DNA from: a virus
Direction: 5' to 3' (one strand)
IMG/VR virus record: IMGVR_UViG_3300042314_002741
Coordinates: 1 to 30,121 of that record
Length of the DNA stretch: 30,121 nt
Shown here one piece after another: positions 28,989 to 30,121 of the stretch. The notes beneath the pieces are model-generated. The model was not told the origin of the DNA. It ran no database searches and was given only the letters and a program-made list of their open reading frames with translations. Within the stretch, counting starts at the first letter, position 1, and each line of letters opens with the position of its first letter. A program made the translations under genes and the position numbers.

Positions 28989-30024
28989 TAAACCGAGAGT
29001 TGCTATTATATCAGACCTTCATTTAGGAGTTCATACTAATAGTGCTCAGTGGCATGACATTGCTATAACTTGGGCAAATTGGCTAAGTAAAGAGCTTAAG
29101 AGGCAAAATATAAAGGATATTATATTTTGCGGTGATTGGTATCATAATAGAAGTGAAATATCTGTAAATACACTTCAGATCTCAGCTGATATATTACAAA
29201 TATTTGACGATTTTAATATTATAGCTTTAGTAGGTAATCATGACATCTATTATAAACATAGAACAGATGTAAATTCGCTTTCTATTTTTAAAAATAGCAA
29301 AAATATAACAGTAGTAGATAAGGTCGCTACGTTAAACGTATTTGATAAAGTTATAACGCTGTGCCCTTGGGGTACTTCTACTAATCAAATAGAAAAAAGC
29401 GATATTATCTTTGGTCATTTTGAAATAGAAACCTTCAAAATGAATTCTTACAAGGATTGTGAAGAAGGTCTAAGTGTAAAAGAGCTTTTAAGTAAGAGCT
29501 CTTTAGTTATTTCTGGTCACTTTCATTTTAGACATGAAAAAAAATACGGAGCAGGTACAATTCTATATGTGGGTAATCCGTTTCAAATGGACTTCGGTGA
29601 TTGTGATAACATAAAAGGTTATCACATACTTGATATAGATACGCAAGAATATGAGTTCTTTGAGAATACCGTTTCACCTCATTATAAAAAGGTCAGTCTT
29701 AGTGAACTTGCAGAAGCTACTACTATTACACCTGAGATAAAAAAATTATTTATAAACAATATTATTAAATTTAAGGTAGATAAAAATATCTCCCAGGAAG
29801 ATTTAGCTATACTTACTTCAAAATTAAATTTATTGAGACCAGAAGCGTTGCAAATAGAATATGATCTTAACTATAATAAAATTAGTAATGACAACAGTGA
29901 TAAGGATCTCTCAGGTATCGATATTACCTGTGCTATTGAGGAGTTTGTAAATCTTCTTGAAATAGAAGATAAAAGTGATATACTTAGCTATACGTTAGAA
30001 CTTTATAAAAAGTGTATTGCATGA
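28975..30024 (+). CDS. 47: SbcD/Mre11-like recombination endonuclease subunit gp47
   Basis: About 349 residues. VAIISDLHLGVHT, CGDWYHNRS, LVGNHDIYYKH, FGHFEI and SGHFHFRHE are the phosphodiesterase motifs of the Mre11/SbcD nuclease family and match T4 gp47 in order. With gp46 it resects DNA ends for recombination-dependent replication. I choose ATG 28975 (MIKINKPRVAIISD); ATGs up to 28954 are in frame but lie in the poly-Asp end of gene 55. The stop overlaps gene 46 (ATGA). Confidence 0.9.
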   Translation: MIKINKPRVAIISDLHLGVHTNSAQWHDIAITWANWLSKELKRQNIKDIIFCGDWYHNRSEISVNTLQISADILQIFDDFNIIALVGNHDIYYKHRTDVNSLSIFKNSKNITVVDKVATLNVFDKVITLCPWGTSTNQIEKSDIIFGHFEIETFKMNSYKDCEEGLSVKELLSKSSLVISGHFHFRHEKKYGAGTILYVGNPFQMDFGDCDNIKGYHILDIDTQEYEFFENTVSPHYKKVSLSELAEATTITPEIKKLFINNIIKFKVDKNISQEDLAILTSKLNLLRPEALQIEYDLNYNKISNDNSDKDLSGIDITCAIEEFVNLLEIEDKSDILSYTLELYKKCIA

Positions 30025-30121
30025 AGAAAGTAACATTTACTAAAATAACAATTCAGAATTTTCTATCAGTTGGCAATGAACCAGTTTCGGTTGACTTTCG
30101 CAAAGGGTTACACATTATTAC
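30021..30121 (+). CDS. 46: SbcC/Rad50-like recombination endonuclease subunit gp46, N-terminus only
   Basis: The frame runs from ATG 30021 to the window edge without a stop. The 33 or so residues start MKKVTFTKITIQNFLSVGN and continue to GLHIIT, matching the N-terminus of T4 gp46 (N.MSVG), just before the Walker A, which is cut off. Order 47-46 with a 4-base overlap is that of T4. Confidence 0.85.
   Translation, partial: MKKVTFTKITIQNFLSVGNEPVSVDFRKGLHII

Noticed and set aside
29479-29504. 8-bp inverted repeat around AAAGAGCT in gene 47
   Set aside because: Short, within codons, and within chance expectation.
1-30121. tRNA genes, CRISPR arrays, insertion sequences, attachment sites
   Set aside because: I saw no cloverleaf-like segments, no regularly spaced repeats, no transposase or integrase, and no terminal repeats.
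1-30121. Naming the host as Pelagibacter or a cyanobacterium
   Set aside because: AT-richness and marine-type genes fit several hosts; no photosynthesis gene or host tRNA in the window decides it.

Overview
The window is part of the genome of an AT-rich, T4-like contractile-tailed phage. Recognisable T4 core genes are the portal gp20, tail-sheath stabiliser gp15, clamp-loader small subunit gp62, UvsY, UvsW, late sigma factor gp55 and recombination nuclease gp47-gp46. PhoH, a GroES-like co-chaperonin, 7-deazaguanine genes and a large glycosyltransferase cluster suggest a marine relative of the cyanophage/pelagiphage T4-like group. The host cannot be read from the sequence. Genes are packed with overlaps, there are no tRNAs, and no stretch of 300 bases lacks a gene.

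Layout. 1-6072 (minus): portal (cut by the window edge), gp15, a DinG/XPD-like Fe-S helicase, two small unknown genes, GroES-like protein, gp62 and a DUF366-like protein. 6119-13686 (minus): nine overlapping or nearly abutting genes for glycan work, namely a GDPD-like phosphodiesterase, a HAD phosphatase fused to a sugar nucleotidyltransferase, six glycosyltransferase-like proteins and a methyltransferase. They are transcribed away from a fibre-like structural gene (13741-14913, plus). 14907-20810: a P-loop kinase, HNH protein, QueE, PhoH, QueD, a glycine-rich virion-like protein and FolE. FolE, QueD and QueE form a 7-deazaguanine pathway that lacks QueC here. 21352-26661 (minus): proteins whose N-termini resemble the T4 capsid-targeting sequence (MKTYQEFIAE in T4 internal proteins), including a retropepsin-like protease, an NMN-adenylyltransferase-like enzyme and a nucleotidyltransferase-ligase fusion. 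26687 to the end (plus): uvsY-uvsW and 55-47-46.

Two signals stand out. First, genes heading transcription units have either a sigma70-like promoter (TTGATT, 15-17 bp, TATAAT) or a gp55-type late box (nATAAATA) only about 5-10 nt before the start codon. Translation would therefore begin at or within a few bases of +1, making the mRNAs leaderless, while several operon-internal genes carry Shine-Dalgarno sequences. Second, eight proteins in the 19-26.7 kb region share a putative capsid-targeting, gp21-cleavable N-terminus. This suggests an enzyme arsenal packaged in the head and delivered with the DNA. Both are inferences from sequence pattern; the late sigma factor that would read the late boxes is encoded here.

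Several 10-14 bp perfect inverted repeats lie inside coding regions rather than between genes. They may act as terminators or RNA structures.
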